From Paracyclopina nana (lineage: Eukaryota; Arthropoda; Copepoda; Cyclopoida; Cyclopettidae), in contig JAGUCH010000001.1 of NCBI GenBank assembly GCA_019096065.1, positions 5,890,001-5,954,000 of the forward strand: a stretch of 64,000 nucleotides of DNA, read 5' to 3'. This document shows, one piece after another, positions 46,523-59,100 of this stretch (positions within the stretch are counted from its first letter, which is position 1; every line of letters begins with the position of its first letter). The notes under the pieces were generated by a model. That model was not told the origin of the DNA. It did not search any database and saw only the letters and a program-made list of their open reading frames with translations. Made by a program: the position numbers and the translations under genes.

Positions 46523-48309
46523 TTAATTCTCTTTGCTGAGTACTTCAACTCGAGCTGTCATATTGTTTCTAATCGTGCCATGGTTCGTGGTCCACTGAAT
46601 GACGATAAATGGAGCATTTGATTCGTACGATCTATCCCCCAAATTTCCATCCAAAATTACTGCTTCACTTAAAGGTGCGGCGTACCAATCAAACATTTTT
46701 ATATAATCGAGAAGATAAAAAATGCTTCCTTCCGACTGAAAATATTTGAAAGCTTAACAATTATCATACGTACAATATGAAAGCCGGCTTTTTTCTTTTT
46801 TAAATCCCATAGTTACTCACATTGAATGCTTCAAACGTTATTCTTAGCTTGCGTGAAGCAAAATTCGGGTTTTGCAAGAACCACGTACAATTCAAGGAAT
46901 CCTTGTAAGGAATATTAATAGATGTATTGGTTGTTACGTTTAGAAAGCCACTGCCGGGACAACTCCAAGATGGTTTGTGTTCAGAGGCCGCTTCATTTGC
47001 CATTTGAGCATAATCTGAACCTAGTATAATTATAGATAGATTCGTCAATTTTAAAAGAATGAGATATAGCGCCTACTTTTGTAGAAAAAAGTCAATGAAG
47101 GGAAATTCTTTGTCAGCAAATTGATACGCTTTGACACGTAACAAGTTGATTCCTCAAGGAAAATATAAGAGCAATCGGCATCAGCCCAGCAAAATGAGAG
47201 GCACGATGCCGTGTTAACGTTCATAATCAAATGGTCGTATTTGGCCACATAACTTGTCCGATCTGCTTGCAAAAACACATCCCTTTTTAGTTCAACACTC
47301 GTTGACCTGTTGGCAAAGTTATCTCTAGGCTTGGAAAGGGCAAAGCTTCCCAAAAAGCATGTTCCATTGTCAGATACAACAAAAAAGTGGCATGCTGGCT
47401 TATTTCTGTCGCAAATCCAAGCACAATTGTGATAATCAACTCCATTGGGTAAGGCTTCGTAGATGTAAGTTTCCCATCCTTGGCCAATCGCTTGTGCATA
47501 CTCATCATGTGACATAGGGGAGTCTTACAAATGAAAATACTTACATGATACTCCATTCATAACCAATTTCAATCACCTTTAATGCAAGCTCCCATTTGGG
47601 TGATGACATTTACTCCTGGCTCAGCTGTAATTTTTTCACATTCTGAGTACAAGCTACAAAGCTTATGATTGTGATCGTAGGAAAGCCAATTGCAAGATGA
47701 GTCATTGAAGCACATGCTGTTGCAGTTCTCCTCGTCAGAGCGATAGGGATTTGAGAAGAGATTGCCCTGTAATCGTGGTATTTTCTCAATGCTATTTCAG
47801 GAAGAGTTGAACTTACTTGGCATCGTCCCTCGTTTCCACACAATTGCCTAGATGCACACTTTATGTCACTGGTCACACAACTGGTGCACCCAGAGGTGGA
47901 TATTTCTGTGCAAGCTTTCATCAGCAAGCAAACCCTCTCACTTTGCGAATAAGAAATTATTTTGCAGCCTTTTTGTACTAAGCATTGCCTTGTGCAGCCC
48001 TCAAAGCTATCGGGAAATGTTGTCATGATAATATCCCCACTCAAGCAGTTGCCTCTCCTGAAGCAAATGGTTGGTTTATGATTTGAAAAAATACAAGCTA
48101 TTATTATGGTGATTAGGGCTACGGAGATGATTCCTCCTCCAGAGAGCATCAGCAATTTTTTCCTATTCGCTCTTGGCGACATAGTATGGCTGCTGCAAAG
48201 AGCTTCAAACTATTAGCAGAGAACGAGAGCAATATTTCATTGGAGCTTACTCATTTTGAAACACTACTTCTTCTTCTGAAAAAGCTGCTTTACCGTAGGA
48301 TTTGGCCAT
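46523..48309 (-). CDS. Type II membrane PAN/apple and CUB domain protein
   Basis: Six exons on the minus strand: 48309-48251, 48192-47817, 47766-47577, 47523-47077, 47020-46821, 46735-46523; 1485 nt = 494 aa, all phases consistent, introns about 50-85 nt. The N-terminus is cytosolic and acidic (MAKSYGKAAFSEEEVVFQND), followed by a basic flank and a signal-anchor helix (MLSGGGIISVALITIIIACI). The ectodomain has a Cys-rich PAN-like unit, a second PAN unit (CNSMCFNDSSCNWLSYDHNH), a third PAN-like unit (SCLSFCWADADCSYIFLEES), and a C-terminal CUB domain. The CUB domain starts at SCPGSGFLNVT and closes with FIVIQWTTNHGTIRNNMTAR. PAN and CUB modules bind proteins or carbohydrates in extracellular matrix and innate-immune proteins; the role here is unknown. 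An ATG at 48182 would give a shorter form without the cytosolic part. Confidence 0.85.
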
Positions 48310-48455
48310 ATTCGCTATGAAAGTGGAAGGAACTGAAGGTACAAAGTGCAATGTTTTTCTTGATAAAATTATCAGCAAGCTCACTTCCTTCCACCAACAT
48401 TGTGAGTAATATTTTGCTCAGATACAAAGAGGCGAAACTCTACAAAAAATTAATC

Positions 48456-48529
48456 TGGCCCGTGGGGGGATCGAACCCGCGACCTTCGCGTTATTAGCAC
48501 GACGCTCTAACCAACTGAGCTAACGGGCC
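48456..48529 (-). tRNA. tRNA-Ile-AAT: tRNA-Ile (AAU), copy 4
   Basis: 74 nt, same sequence as copy 2. The minus strand continues into TTTTTT as terminator. It lies about 150 bp upstream of the PAN/CUB gene start. Confidence 0.97.
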
Positions 48530-48795
48530 AATCTTACTAGACTATTAGCATATTTTGGGAGCAATTTATAATAGGGTGTTTTAGGGTAGATTATCCTTGG
48601 TGACGATGCAATTTGGGGTCAGACTATTCGACACTTGATATGCAGACTGACAGTTTTTCCCAGGTGGAGTTCAAATAAATGGCCACACATTTTTGATCCC
48701 TTATCTTAAGTAACACGAGGAGTGACATCTCGACTTAGGAGATTCCTACATGGCTAAAATGTCTGAGAAAGCAAAAAAAACCAGGTAATCCCGAA

Positions 48796-49020
48796 ATGTA
48801 CAGGAGAAAAAATGAGCCATTCCCAAAAATGCTGAATTACGTGGTAGATAACGCTTTTAAAAAGCGCAAGAAAAGTTTCACTCTGAACAAAGCTTTTCTT
48901 GAAGGTGAAAAAGCGCAATACGACACCGTTTCAAGGGTCTTGAATGCCAAATTCCGAGAGTCTTTTCCTTTTTTCGAAACTAATGTGGTGAAATGTCCTC
49001 TTTGCAGAAGTGATGAATGA
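48796..49020 (+). CDS. Small basic ORF, 74 aa, possibly frameshifted
   Basis: Open frame of Lys/Arg/Phe-rich sequence ending in a CxxC (KCPLCRSDE). In the neighbouring frame just upstream, an ATG at about 48752 (MAKMSEKAKK) reads up to a run of eight A, after which the two frames would join if the run differed by one base. Could be a short gene with a homopolymer error, a decayed gene or chance. No family recognised. Confidence 0.3.
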   Translation: MYRRKNEPFPKMLNYVVDNAFKKRKKSFTLNKAFLEGEKAQYDTVSRVLNAKFRESFPFFETNVVKCPLCRSDE

Positions 49021-52000
49021 AGTGTCTGTTTCTGGAAAAATACCGCAAGCAAGCTGCTTCAAATAGAATCTTGTGAATTTTTTAAATCAAGTCATTTCCG
49101 CTGTGACTGCGAAGTGAAGAAAAATTAATGCTAATATGGCCAGCAGCATGTGCAGAGGAAAAGCATAAGGTCCTGCTTTAATAAATGAAAAATGGGATAC
49201 GCTTTATAATATCAAAGACTGCTACTGTTTGGCCGTGCTAAATAGCCTGACTGCCTGGTGATCCAGAATAATCCCATCGCAAATATGGTACCAGCTGTTT
49301 TGCATGCAAACATTTAAAGACTCTCGTCGTGCATTGCTGCAGCAGATCCATCTGAAAGTAGAGCATCAGAAAAACAGGTGTAGCAGAGATAAATACATGT
49401 GTAACAATAATCCATGTGCTTGATTTGGCGACTGTCATATGGACTCCAATTTATGATGACTCACATGGGGGACAACAATAAAAAAGCTTCTTGGTCACAT
49501 AAACTGAGTTTACTTGCAGTGCATGTGAATTTTATTCAAATATACAATTTTTGCGCTTTTTGGTCGTCTGTGAGAGCACTAAAAAGATTATGTTTAGGGT
49601 GGGTAGGCCATATGTGTGTTGCTTGCATGTTGCACAAAAAACTTAATTATAGCACAACCTCCACTCACACGGCCAAAAATGAGCTATCAATGGAGAAAAT
49701 CTTTGTATATTCGTCACTTTGTCTTATTAAAATTGGAAGATAAACAGACAAAAATCCACGCCCTTCACACCCTTGGTGAGACTTTTTCACATCAGCTGCC
49801 AACAGCTCATGGTGAAGTGGAATATCCAGGGCTGACAAGAGTCATTAGAGGGTGCCATCAGTCATTAACCACTTTGGGCCCAGCCTCATCTTTCTCAAGC
49901 AGATGTTTTCGGACAGGGAAGATAGAAAAGGGGAGAAAATCTGCCAATACCAACTCGTCGTCAGCTGAGAAGAAGCAGGAAGAGTTTTTCGATAAGATTT
50001 GTTCATTAACGAAAGGGTGTGGGTGAGAATTATTTTGCCTTCAACAATCACAGCTGCTAACAATCGCACAAAAACTTGCTAAACTTTTTCTTGCGCCTTC
50101 CTTGAAATCTTTTTTGCTAGCAGCGGGATTGCAAAAAATGATTGCTGCTGACAAAAACGTGAACATGGGCGCATCTGAAGTCATCGGTCGCCAGGGCCAA
50201 TAAAATCACTTTTATGTGGTTTCAGTCAATAAAATTGGTGGTTTGGTGTCAGATTTTTTGCAGTGCCTTGAAGCCTTTTGAGAAATGGTCTAACGTAATA
50301 ATAATGCTTGATAGTCAATCTCAGTCCAACTCAGCTTGAAATCTTGGGTGGAGTACAGTTCAAAGCTTTGGGGTTTGACTGCGACAACTTACAAAAAAGG
50401 TCACTAAGCTGGATGAGAAGTGAGAGGAAAAAACCAGCACGGAGAATTTCAAATTAACCAAGTAATTTGTGACAATCATTTAAAGACTTGGTGGGGTGTG
50501 CATGTCCAAGCTAATTAGCGTCTTCATTTGGGCCAAGTAATGCTGTGACGAGCTGCTCCTCCTTTTCCATAAGAGGGCGTGCGTAAATCATTAAGAAAAT
50601 GCACGCCTCGTTTGGAGCAAATTTTCCACCATTAGCAAGTCATTACCTCAGCCATGTGGAATATTCTAAAAAGCCTTTTTTGGATATTACAGATGTGCTC
50701 AAAAGCATGCTTGAGAGCTAGTTGACTCAAACACTTGTTGTTTTTATGCCTAAATGCAGCTATTTAAAAAAGCTACAGAAGTAGGTTAAAATCCACTTTG
50801 AGCAAGCCCAGGCATTTAAAGAGCAAAATTGGCCTTCTATTTGAAAGACAGGTCTGCTGCAGGCTCATGTGTGTGTATTCATGTGGCCTCATCTATCATC
50901 GTTTGGCAACAATGAGATGCTTTGAAGAAATTGCCATGTGAAAGCACTTTGACGCCTCATTGACTTCGGCCTCATTTTACAGCGGCTGTTGTTGTAGCAA
51001 ACAAGTTCATCGCGCTGCAAAAAAGGAGACATTAATAAGTGCACATTCATGGAAAGTACAAATTAGTACCTGAATCATGAAAAATGTAGCAGTGCTCACA
51101 CACTCAATCTATGAAAGTACATAGCTCTTTTTTCATGTTTCCAGTGACTGATAGGGCTCGACTGTCCTAGACATCTAATCTGCATAAGCAAGAAATGTCC
51201 TGCAGAGTTGAATTGTTGTTTCACAACCTTGGTGATTATTCCAGCACCACCACTAAGTTACCACAACAAAAACAAATTGGCATACGTCTTCCACTGGCAA
51301 CACCCAGCGTGCATCTTGATGGGATTTTAAAATCTGGGAAACCTTGCATGCTCTAAAATATTTGTCGTATTCCTCGCGGTCGTCGTGCCATTGTCTCAAA
51401 ACAATTTGCCATATTTTGCGGCATGATTAATGAGTCTGTTTTTGCTTTGCTCACCACCAAAAGTGAACTGTGCTAAAGTAATTATATGGTGAAATCAATT
51501 ACTGCGAAGGGTAAAAAAATCAGGAGCACGAAGATTTTTCCGCGGAAGACCCACACATGCGCACTCAGACACGCATCTCGTGGATTAATATTTCACTTGA
51601 GTTTTTGTAAACAGTCAACTGTCTGACTTGACAACATCTGCCTCATCTGCGTTTAGAGTGCGCGCGCGCGAGCACCTTGCTTATTTAGTAAATGATGTGT
51701 GTGACACCTACAGCAACAAAACACATCTTGTTGTCGTCCCTCTTCTCAGAAGTTTCCTCTTCGCGAATTCTTCACAATACACACACGAGTGGACAAGAAT
51801 TGAGATGGTGAAAGACATCCCAACATGTCTACTTTTCCCCCACTTATGCTTAGGGTTAAATCTCCATTCCAGACTCCCCCCAAGTAGCTGGGCGATAATG
51901 GTCTAATCCTTCAGTCTTCAAGAGTTGGCTAATCGACCAAAGTGCTGCTGGAATTTTCTCGGTAAGAGCAAAGTTGTCACCCTTATACCATGCAGCCTTA

Positions 52001-55000
52001 AGAGGCTGCACAAGAAGAAGAGTACCAATTAGAGCCTCTCTCTAGAGTGCTGCTAGCTGCAACATCCCATCTTCGGAGGGCCAATATGATTATTATGCAG
52101 GAAAAATGTGTGTTTTTCTCTCTGTGACTCATCCATGATTATAGACCATGAGTCTGTGAGTCTTGCCCCAAATGATGATATGTTACCAGCAGCCTCCAGT
52201 ATCTTATATGAGTAGTCGGGGAAAAGGGTCGCTCCAGAATCCACCCTAAATCTTCATTCTCCCCATTGCAATATGATATTTATGCAATATAGTTGTCACA
52301 ATTATGTACAAGGCTAATAGGCAGATAGAATAGGACATTGATTGACTTTGGAATGTATAAAAGCTGAAGATTTGCGTCATCCGATAGTTTAAGCTCGCTA
52401 GTTAGGGAGTGACCGTATTTACCTCCCTCTGCAAAGTTATGCTCGCTATAAGGCAAATCATTTTCCGCAGTCTGCCCATGTTAAGATTACTAAGACTTCT
52501 TTCTTTTGGGTAGTATCTGGGGTGGGACGAAGCTTATGAAAGGTGGAATGAGCACATTGAATAGGCGAGCTGCAGATTATGATCTTCTTCGTCTCCCTCA
52601 AAGCTTGGCCAACACCAACATCATCATTACTATTACGATTTCTAGTGCAGCTTAACCCATTCTGTTTTACTTAGCTTTGAAGCGTCTCAATTCAGGCTGG
52701 GCGGCTTCAATTAGTTTGCGGCTCTGGCCTTTTGTTCAATATTCTGCGACGTGGCTTGATATTTGGAGTTTTTAATGAGGCAGGGGAAGATTCTTTTTTC
52801 CTCCAGCTGGAAGGCAAAAAAGAGGCATGAACCATGAAGATGTAGCAGTCGAGATATTCAGTTACTTAAGTCTTGCATTTGGGGTTGTTGAACACAAAAG
52901 AGAGATATTATGAATGTTGCATGCATGCTTCTCCCCCTTTTGCCGGAGAGCAGTCCCATGCAGAAGAAGAAGAAGCATGTTCTAGAGTATAGGAAATGAC
53001 AAAGCAGATTGAGAAACAAGAAGAAAATCAGAAGCAGTTTCGATATTGGAAACGCGCGGAGGAGCCATCATTTTGTAGTAGTAGTTGTTGTTGTTCGCAT
53101 ACTGACAGAAACAGATCAAGTCAGATATTTCGGCAATTTAGCCTCCGCTCTCTCGCAGTGGGCCGAAAGGGTTCAATTTCCAATAAAAAGGGGGGGATCG
53201 TCTCCTACAAATACCCAAAAGGCAGAAGCTTCAAAAACACGCTTCGCCCGCAGTAATCGAGATTGTAGTAGGGGGAAAATCTGTTGTTGCTTTGTAGAAG
53301 CAGGCAGTAAAATTGATTGAAAATTATGTGGTAAGTCACTTTTGGCGAGAAAGAGTGATTTTTTTCAATATAATGTTACTGTGGAGCTCTCGCGCTGAGG
53401 CGATCATCAGCGTTTCCGCTTGCAGACAATTGATGATTTGATATTTTCGCATTGTGACCAAATACATGTCCAGGTTTTGTCCGGCAGATTGATGATGTTG
53501 ACGATCATGATCTCGATCCACTTGAAGGATGAGTTTCCGTTTTGATTCACTTGACTTGGTGCGCGCGAGCTCGCAAAGTAAAATTAGGGGAACAAATCAA
53601 TGACCTGAAAGCAACATTTCACATTTGAGGAACGAAGTAGTGGGACAACTTACCAACACACGCACACGTGCTCACCAGCGCGGCTTCGATGGAATGCGAA
53701 TCATTCGCAAAGTTGCAAAAATGAGAGACTTCGGGCTTTGATGTTATCACGCTTTGCAATCTTTAAGTAAGATGCTTCTGTTGTAAGGAGATGCAGAGTG
53801 CTTTTTCTCTCGAGTGGAAAAAGCGCCATTAATCACCTTACTTAAAGTGTGTTTTGAAAGTAGCAACTTAATCATGACATTTCCCAGGCAGAGTGAAGTA
53901 AAGCAAAAAGCGGATAGGAAATGATCTCTTTGTGCGCATTTCATTCATATTCAAATGCCAGCGCAAGATTTTGCCGCTGCTGTTCACGGTAGCTTAGCGG
54001 CACTTCATGCTGGTACAGTGAAAAAAAGTCACGATTTCCTCCTTTCTTTTTCCACCAGAACACTTTTCCCCGGAGGCAAGTCCCTTGCTTTACTGCCGGC
54101 TCCTGGATGAAAAATGTGAAATCTATTCTCGAGATCCCATGAACCTTGCAATGACAAGGATCAGCGATTCTCATTTTTGCTGCGAGACGTCTTTCTCCTC
54201 GCGCACAAAAAGGGCTTGTTTCTGGATAGCCGAGCCTTCGGGGACACTGCATGCCAGTAGCGCGGGAGAGTCAAGAAGGCTTTTTCCACATCTTCTAATG
54301 GGATCATTTTCGGGTCTCAGATTGCTGACTCCACAAACCAGGCTTAGCTGTCATGCGGACCGGCAGCGAAAACCATTATTTTCATATCATCGGTGCCTCC
54401 AAATGGTTCCTATCCACTCCTCCGATCCGGCTTCTCGAGCTTCACGCCACGTCGTACTCTCCATGGCTTTACTCCGCTCCGTGTTTATTTTTGCATGCCA
54501 AGCCGGAAACTGTTTATGACTTGACACATCTGCCTAATGGATTTACTATAGGTTTATAATGATCTCCCCGGCGTTATTAGCAGCGCTTCGGGGGAAATAT
54601 GATATTGTAAAGGATCGGCCCGGGGCCGGATGCGATGGCGCATTCTGTCCCCGCGATCGATCGCTTTTTTGCAGTTGCAGTTTAAATAGCTCGTGCTGAA
54701 GGCGTCTAATGAGCCTCTGGGGCATTGAGGTGCGCGCCTTCATCATTCAGCGCATTCCCGGCGTGGCAAAAATAGTCGCCAACGATCGCTGCGGCTTTTT
54801 CCACTTTGTTTGAACGGAGTCCCGGAAAATCAACGATGATCCGGACTGATATCGTCCATGCGGGAGAGCGTGTAGCGGTGGGGTTTTACGAGCCGCAAAA
54901 AATCGTTGCATTTCCAAAACAGCATAGGATGATCACGATGTCCGCGTTGATGATGGCTCGAGCCAAAAAATCGCGGATTCCGACCAGATGCCATTAACGC

Positions 55001-55979
55001 CACGTGTCCCCGAAGATCATCATTGAGCATGGCGGAATGACCATTGCAATGCCATTTAAATAGTGAGCAACGCGAGTAGCGCATCAATTAGCCGTGAAAA
55101 GTGCAGCATTGATTTTCTAACGTCGTTTCGCCTCTGCAATGCGGAGACTCCGTTCAAAATGCGATGCAAGCTCCCGGAGCTCGCCGAGGTTGACTTATGC
55201 AAAATAAGGCAAGCGAGGCTCGAAAAAGCGCCAGCACTTTGGCTAACTAACTCAACTGCCGTTGGCGAGAAGTGCGTCAGCAACTTTGGATGAACAATGA
55301 AGTACGGTGGAACATGCATCATCGTTGAGGCTGCTTTTTCCAGCGAGGTAAAAATGAGGCAACAATGGATGCAAATGAACGCTATTTTCGGCAGGTGTGC
55401 ATGCATCGGCGAGCCAGGGGGCTCCTTCCACTTGCATGGACCCACTTCGTGATTGAAATATGCGGTTTCCCGAATACCTACCGCCTTGTCGGCCCCAATC
55501 ATCGCTTTTACGATGTTCACACCCGACAATAATATCACGCACGGTGAGAAAATGAGCTCGGTGCAATAAAACGCCGATCCTGGGAAAAAGGGAGCGTTTA
55601 TTATGGCAACAGCGCTTCGTTCGAATTGCATATAGCACATTTTAAACTTTCTCAAATGAATTTAGTGCACAAGGCTACGACCGATCAATGAAACGCAACT
55701 TTGCAAAGAAATGCCCGCGGAAACGCCGAAATTGCAAAGCATACTCACGCTATTTTGGCTTATACGCTGCTTCGCATCTGACAAAAGGCCGACCGCGTCA
55801 CAACCAGGCCTTATGGAGGCAAAAGAGCGGCGATGATAAAGCGCATCTGCTTCTGGCAATGATGTCAAAAAAATGGTGGATGTTAAAGGTGGCTCGGGAT
55901 GATTCGGCGGCTTTTAAAAAAGTCCTCGGAACAAGCATAAAAAAGTTGGGAAACCGTCGAGGGACAACAACGAGACGAA
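49021..55979. other. Non-coding stretch
   Basis: No supported exon. The open frames around 54-56 kb occur on both strands with no domain and no splice-consistent partners. Confidence 0.45.
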
Positions 55980-56162
55980 CGTACGCGCGCCCCGCTGCGC
56001 ACGCGGTACTCAGCTGAGCCGAAGTCGAACGCGCGCGCACGCGCCCGTTGACGGACCACTCAGCTTTGCTCAGCCTGCTCAGTTCAGTGCCGATTATCGC
56101 CCGGGGAACGTCAACATTGCGATTTTTCGGGCCATTTTTGCTGGAATCCGCGACCACGCATG
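55980..56162 (+). promoter_or_regulatory. Candidate CpG-rich promoter and non-coding first exon
   Basis: A locally GC- and CpG-rich segment (GTACGCGCGCCCCGCTGCGC; GAACGCGCGCGCACGCGCCC) is followed by an initiator-like TTCAGT at about 56090 and, after about 70 nt, a perfect donor CATG|GTAAGT at 56162/56163. The next plus-strand gene is the LRR gene, whose start codon follows an acceptor-like TTTTTTTACAG at about 60981, so this may be its first exon. Inference only. Confidence 0.3.
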
Positions 56163-59100
56163 GTAAGTCAACCTTTTACTACTTCCATTGGTTAAAAGTT
56201 GGCGCGATATTGGGAGCTACAGTTGTGCATGGCACAGTCATTGGAAAACTTTTGGCATCCAATTTCATTTCCTCGGATGAATTTGAATGGAAACGGCTTT
56301 ATTGAAAGTGATATTGGCCTCCGCCGCGATCCATTAGACTCGGGAGCCAAGCGGAATTTGAATTCCCAGTCCGAGTGGGGCATAAAGGACGAAGACTTTG
56401 AAGCCCTTTGGAACAAAAGCCACTTCTTCTTCCAACTCCTCCTTCTCCTCTTGGAAAGCCATTAGAGAAGGAGCTCCGCTCCGTGTCTTTTGGCAAAGTA
56501 TGCTAATGAGGCCTACGAGCTCCTTCCGTCTTACCATGTCACTTACCTATAAAATCGGATCATCGACATTCCACCCACGAAAATGGAGCGGAGGCTGGCT
56601 GGCTAATAATAACCGACATGGCCTCCTCGGTTGTTATTGTTCTTCCAGATGCAGACCTTCCTCTTTTTGTGGACTAACTGAATTACATCAACAAGCAAGT
56701 CATGTTGTTGTGTACCTTCTCCTCGCCGTCGAGATCCCTTTCTTTGAGTTTGGCCCAGAAAAATGCAGTCATGGCTCCAGAATTTCATTAGGCTCAATGG
56801 ACTAATTGAAAGTAGATAACTGGCCTCGCGGCTATATTGAATTTTGAGCCGGAGAGGATCGACAAAAGACCGCAGGACCGACTGATGCACAAAACATCAA
56901 GCAAATCTGTACTTCTGCCAATCCTCCAGCCATGCCATATAGTTTGAAATTCCCTTTGGAGAGGGCAAAAGCCAGCAAGGATCTAAATTCAGCCCGTGCA
57001 CTGTGGGCTCAGCGCTCAACCCTCGCGCGAGTTCTCTCAGCCCCTGTGCATTTTTCCTTGGCACTTTTTCCGAGCGTGCACGTGAACAAACATTGCATTG
57101 CTTGTTGTTGGCAAGATCCTGATGCTTTCCAAGACGAGCATTTTGCTTTGCTGGACGACAACTCTCCTGCCTTGACTAAATGGATTTGCAAACTCCCACA
57201 GTGCTGCACGAGCTAGCATCGGCGGTTTTGATCATCTAGCCTTTGGGGCAGCAGGCGCATGTGGGACCCTTGAGCTGAAAAGCCTTGATCTCGGAACCCT
57301 CCATATATTGGGAAACAACTTTTGTTTGTCTATCATTTTCCCAGAGGCCAAAAGGACATGCATAGCACAGCAAGTCCGCCGAAAAATGTATTCAGGCTTG
57401 AATATGGGGGGCTTTCCTGCATAGATTTAGGAGTCCTTGTCCAATCCTCTTTCATCTAGGCAATTGGTACTCTAGGTTAATTCTTTTCCCAATTCTGCTG
57501 GGAGTTGGCAAGCAATCCAACACCCTGGCTTTTCCGCATTGCTTAATTAGACAGTTGTGGAAAGCCTTTATTTCCCCCAAGTTTTCCATGGCACAATGGC
57601 AGGCGAAAACAGCCAAAAATATTCCCATTCTCGCTTCTCCCCTCGTGGGTAGTGGCTTTGCTGTCTCCGTGATTGGTCATCCGACAAGATTTTTTCGGCT
57701 TTTTTGTCGCGCTGTGATCAATACTGTTCATAGTTGGAAGGAGCAGCCAATCGACTCCTCCCGTTTAGAGCTATGTGTGAGGTGCCAAAATCCCTGTAAA
57801 GGGAGAAGAGCCTTCTAGAATATTTATTTCCAATTCTTATGCTAGTTAATCGACTTTTGTCATGCGATGAGGTCCAAACTAAATTCAGCACATAAAGAAA
57901 ATTGAATTTTTTTGTTGTCTGCGCACGAGATGAGGGGTAAAATCAATTTGTCAGATTCTTTTGTAAAATCTTGACTCAACCCCATGCCAGGACAGAAATG
58001 CAAGGAAAACAGCCCAAGGTGCAAAAATTCCAACCTTTTTGGTGGCGAGCCTGTGATTATTGAGATAGCCATCTTGACAAATAACTATTGTTTTTGCCAA
58101 ATATTTTTACTCTCCCCAACTTTCAATTTGGTACAACTCCTACCCCTACTATTATTGCTGTTCTTTGACCACCCAACCAACAAAACAGCCTACAAGGATT
58201 TGAGATGAAGCTTAACCCTCCATGCTACTTCCACCATTACTTTCAATAAACCCTCCTGTAGCAGCTCTCTTCAAGCAGAAAATATTTCCTCCAGGAATGC
58301 TGTAAGCCCCCACGTGCCAATGAGCAAAAATTCCGCAATCCTAGAGTTGATCCATCAAAGAAGAAGTTAACTTTTTTACTCATATTGTGACTGAAGAAGC
58401 TCTAACAGCTGTTGCCTGACATTGCGCTGTAATTGCCAACAATTTAGGTCTTTTCTCACAGCTGAATGCAGCTTTAAGCAATGGTCAGAGCTAGTGAGGG
58501 TTTAATTTATTTCTAGAAAAGGTTCATTGCAATTGTGCACTTTCTGTGAAGCCAACAGCGGCAACAAAACTTTTGTCCGTCCAACTAATTTCGAACGTTG
58601 CTTCATGCAGCAAAGAAACAAAGTTTGGGGGCTCTCAACTCGGGAAAATCCCATATATCCAGTAAAACTGATTGGTTTATGATCCTTACTGACTGGACCT
58701 TTCACATAAAATATGCTGTAGGAGTAAAATATGGTTTGAGCTGGACCACTTTTTAGGCTCTTCTTTTAGCACACAATTCAGCTGGCACCATATTTTTCTC
58801 TCGTAATCGTTTTCTGATGAAGAGGCAACCTTTGCCTCCGCTTATTTGTTGTGCAAGTGAGTTGGGCTGCTGCAGCCGAGAGAAACTTGGCAAATCTCCT
58901 ATATTTTTAGCCAGTAAAACTGATCGGTTTATGATCCCCTCGAGTCTGCCGCTGCAGCAAAAAATTTACCACTTCTCCCTGATCGTCAAGTTCTCTTTGC
59001 GGCTTCTGTGAAAAAGTTTTCTGTACTTGTGTGAAAAAAAAGTTTATCTAGTCCAGTCACGTGTAGTCGAAAACTTGGTTCTCTACTTAGGGATTCGTTA

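Noticed and set aside
40091-48529. CRISPR-like or satellite interpretation of the repeated 74-mers
   Set aside because: The repeats fold as complete tRNA-Ile cloverleaves with Pol III terminators and are not regularly spaced.
54085-56000. Long overlapping open frames on both strands
   Set aside because: Present on both strands at the same place with non-ATG starts, no domains and no splice-consistent extension; expected from the local base composition.
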